The notes under the pieces: generated by a model
What the model saw: only the letters and a program-made list of their open reading frames with translations
The model's database searches: none
What the model was told of the DNA's origin: nothing
Origin: Opitutus sp. GAS368
GTDB taxonomy: Bacteria > Verrucomicrobiota > Verrucomicrobiia > Opitutales > Opitutaceae
NCBI GenBank assembly: GCA_945869845.1
Contig: CAMBRG010000016.1
Coordinates: forward strand, 1 to 42,259
Reading direction: 5' to 3'
Length of the DNA stretch: 42,259 nt
Made by a program: the position numbers and the translations under genes
Shown: one piece after another, positions 40,123-42,259 of the stretch
Layout of the letters: each line of letters opens with the position of its first letter
Position numbering within the stretch: the first letter of the stretch is position 1

Positions 40123-42259
40123 ATGCGCCGCTCCTTCCTCCCGACCCTCCCCACCCTCCTACTCACCGCCACCCTCGTCCCCGTTTTGCCCGCGCAAACC
40201 GAATCCGGCTTCAAACTCCCCACCGCCGCCCTCGCCGCCCTCGTCGATGCTCCGCTCACACCCACCGTGAGCCTCAGTCCCGACAAATCCACGCTCCTCC
40301 TCCTCGAGCGCTCCGCCCTCCCGCCCCTCACCGAGCTCGCCCAACCCGAGCTCCGCCTCGCCGGCCTCCGCCTCAACCCCGCCACCAACGGCCCCAGCCG
40401 CGAGCCCTACACCATCGGCCTCGTCCTCAACTCCCTCGCCGGCGGCGCCGAACGCCGCATCACCGGCCTCCCCGCCGGCGCCCGCCTCAACCACGTGAGC
40501 TGGTCCCGCGACAACCGCCACCTCGCCTTCACCGTTACCCTCGAAACGTCCATCGAGCTCTGGGCCGCTGACACCGCGACCGCCACCGCCCGCCGCCTCA
40601 CCGCCCGCCCGCTCAACCTCACCACCGAAACACCCGGCTGGCTCGACGACGCCACGCTCATCGTGCCTTTCATCCCCGCCGACCGCGGCGCGCCCCCGCC
40701 CGAGCCCCGCGTCCCCGCCGGCCCCGTCATCCAGGAAAATCTCGGCGAGAAACGCCCGTCACGCACCTACCAAGACCTGCTCGCCAACGCCCACGACGAA
40801 GCCCTCTTCGATCACTACACCACCTCCGAGCTCGCCCTTGTCACCCTCGACGGCACGGTCACGCCGCTTAACCAGCGCGGCAGCTTCGCCCTCGTCGCTC
40901 CTTCGCCCGACGGCCGCTACGTCCTCCTCCACACCCTCCACCGGCCCTATTCTTATCTCGTTCCTGCCGGCCGTTTTCCCACCGCGATCACCGTCGTCGA
41001 TCGCTCGGGAAAAACCGTTCACACCCTCGCCGATCTCCCGCTCGCCGAGAGCATCCCGATTCCCACCGGTTCCGTCCGCACCGGCCCGCGCAGCGTCACG
41101 TGGCGCGCCGATGCCCCCGCCACGCTGAGTTGGCTCGAAGCCCTCGACGGCGGCGACGCCGGCAAACCCGCCGAGCTGCGCGACGCCTGGTTCACCCTCG
41201 CCGCGCCCTTCACCCAAAAGCCCGTCACCCAACACCGCTTCGCTCTCCGCGTCGCCGGCCCAGTCACCTGGGGCGACGACCAACACGCCATCATCAACGA
41301 ATCCTGGTGGAAGACCCGCACGGTCCGCACTTGGCTCGTCGCCCCCGGCACGCCCGGTTCCGCGCCCACCCTCCTCTTTGAGCGCTCCTCCGAAGACCGC
41401 TACAAAAACCCCGGCTCCCCCGTCCTCGCGCGCAACCAATTCGGCCGCCTGACGCTCCTCCTCAGCCCCGACCGCACCAAAATCTACCTCGACGGCGAGG
41501 GCGCGTCGCCCGAGGGCAACCAACCGTTCCTCGACGAGTTCACGCTCGCGACCAAGACCACGCGCCGCCTCTGGCGCTCCGCTGCGCCCGCCTTCGAGAG
41601 CTTCATCACCTTCTCCGATGCCACCCTCAAACGCGCGCTCACCTCACGCGAATCCGTCACCGACGCGCCCAACTATTTCATCCGCGATCTCACCACCGGC
41701 CACCTCACGCCCGTCACCTCGTTCCCGAATCCCTATCCCGCCTTCGCGTCCGTCCGCAAAGACCTCATCCAATACAAACGCCCCGACGGCATCGCCCTCT
41801 CCGGCACCCTGTATCTGCCCCCCGGCTACAAATCCACCGACGGCCCGCTGCCCACGCTGCTCTGGGCCTACCCGCAGGAATTCAAAAGCGCCGATGCCGC
41901 GGGCCAGATCAAGGACTCGCCCTACCGCTTCATCCGCGTGAGCCCGCTCGGGCCGCTGCCGTTCCTCCTCGCCGGCTACGCCGTGCTCGACGATCCGACC
42001 ATGCCGATCATCGGCGAAGGCAAGACCGAGCCCAACGACACCTACGTCCCGCAACTGGTCGCCAGCGCCAAGGCCGCCATCGACGAACTCGTACGCCGCG
42101 GCGTCACCGACCGCAATCGCGTCGCCGTCGGCGGCCACAGCTACGGCGCTTTCATGACCGCCAATCTCCTCGCGCACTCCGATCTCTTCCGCGCCGGGCT
42201 CGCCCGCAGCGGCGCCTACAACCGCACGCTCACGCCCTTCGGCTTCCAATCCGAAGAGC
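40123..42259 (+). CDS. S9-family glutamyl endopeptidase, C-terminus cut by window edge
   Basis: 712 codons are present from the ATG at 40123, with a signal peptide (RRSFLPTLPTLLLTATLVPVLPAQ). The N-terminal two-thirds form a beta-propeller rich in LSPD-type blades (LSPDKSTLLLLERSALPP, PSPDGRYVLLH). The peptidase domain has WAYPQEFKSADAAGQIKDSP, PIIGEGKTEPNDTYVPQLV, the nucleophile GGHSYGAFMTANLLAH (Ser673) and ARSGAYNRTLTPFGFQ. This sequence closely resembles the S9D glutamyl endopeptidases known from plants (CGEP) and bacteria. The catalytic Asp and His lie beyond the window. It probably degrades peptides in the periplasm. Confidence 0.93.
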   Translation, partial: MRRSFLPTLPTLLLTATLVPVLPAQTESGFKLPTAALAALVDAPLTPTVSLSPDKSTLLLLERSALPPLTELAQPELRLAGLRLNPATNGPSREPYTIGLVLNSLAGGAERRITGLPAGARLNHVSWSRDNRHLAFTVTLETSIELWAADTATATARRLTARPLNLTTETPGWLDDATLIVPFIPADRGAPPPEPRVPAGPVIQENLGEKRPSRTYQDLLANAHDEALFDHYTTSELALVTLDGTVTPLNQRGSFALVAPSPDGRYVLLHTLHRPYSYLVPAGRFPTAITVVDRSGKTVHTLADLPLAESIPIPTGSVRTGPRSVTWRADAPATLSWLEALDGGDAGKPAELRDAWFTLAAPFTQKPVTQHRFALRVAGPVTWGDDQHAIINESWWKTRTVRTWLVAPGTPGSAPTLLFERSSEDRYKNPGSPVLARNQFGRLTLLLSPDRTKIYLDGEGASPEGNQPFLDEFTLATKTTRRLWRSAAPAFESFITFSDATLKRALTSRESVTDAPNYFIRDLTTGHLTPVTSFPNPYPAFASVRKDLIQYKRPDGIALSGTLYLPPGYKSTDGPLPTLLWAYPQEFKSADAAGQIKDSPYRFIRVSPLGPLPFLLAGYAVLDDPTMPIIGEGKTEPNDTYVPQLVASAKAAIDELVRRGVTDRNRVAVGGHSYGAFMTANLLAHSDLFRAGLARSGAYNRTLTPFGFQSEE

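Overview
The window is a high-G+C bacterial chromosome segment, most likely from a member of the Verrucomicrobiota close to Opitutaceae. This is inferred from protein styles and not from any marker gene. The clues are a TonB receptor with an N-terminal coiled coil and a 'LSAFEV' entry motif, an extracellular protein ending in the roughly 105-residue 'RVLIRGAGPAL ... GAYTAQVSG' repeats seen in that group, Tat-exported accessory enzymes, TTG starts, weak Shine-Dalgarno sites and many dispersed palindromic repeats. I saw no rRNA, tRNA, CRISPR array, intact transposase or phage gene.

Region 1 (1-9703) is a glycan-use locus. On the minus strand a GH78 alpha-L-rhamnosidase, a DUF6807 (PmoA-like) protein and a Tat-exported class V aminotransferase (cut by the window edge) are joined by ATGA start/stop overlaps. 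Divergent from them are a TIM-barrel sugar phosphate isomerase/epimerase, a LacI-type regulator with a palindromic operator candidate at its promoter, and a large TonB-dependent receptor ending at a strong terminator. The likely scheme is uptake of rhamnose-containing oligosaccharides by the receptor, rhamnose release by GH78, and LacI sensing of a sugar.

Region 2 (9704-21123) holds repeat-rich noncoding DNA, a lipase-maturation-factor-like membrane protein fused to Sel1 repeats, a large uncharacterised membrane protein, an orphan UPF0175 antitoxin-like gene, an exported helical-repeat protein translationally coupled to a secreted DRGH nuclease with Ig-like domains, and a LuxR-type regulator preceded by a 67-bp tandem palindromic repeat array.

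Region 3 (21124-33028) contains a 1018-residue exported protein with five TlpA/thioredoxin folds in which active (CGPC) and cysteine-less domains alternate. It also has a VOC protein, two nested MITE-like palindromic elements next to a truncated ECF sigma factor, a Tat-exported pyruvyl-transferase-family protein, DedA, two EamA transporters, an exported lipase-like hydrolase, a VapBC-type pair and an uncharacterised exported protein.

Region 4 (33154-37798) has a two-domain PPK2 polyphosphate kinase followed, convergently, by a decaying purine-catabolism cluster. Allantoinase and (S)-ureidoglycine aminohydrolase are intact. The linking enzyme, allantoate amidohydrolase, survives only as a C-terminal scrap before allB and an N-terminal scrap after allE, and guanine deaminase carries an in-frame amber codon.

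Region 5 (37867-42259) has ClpP, a MATE exporter and the first 712 codons of an S9-family glutamyl endopeptidase.
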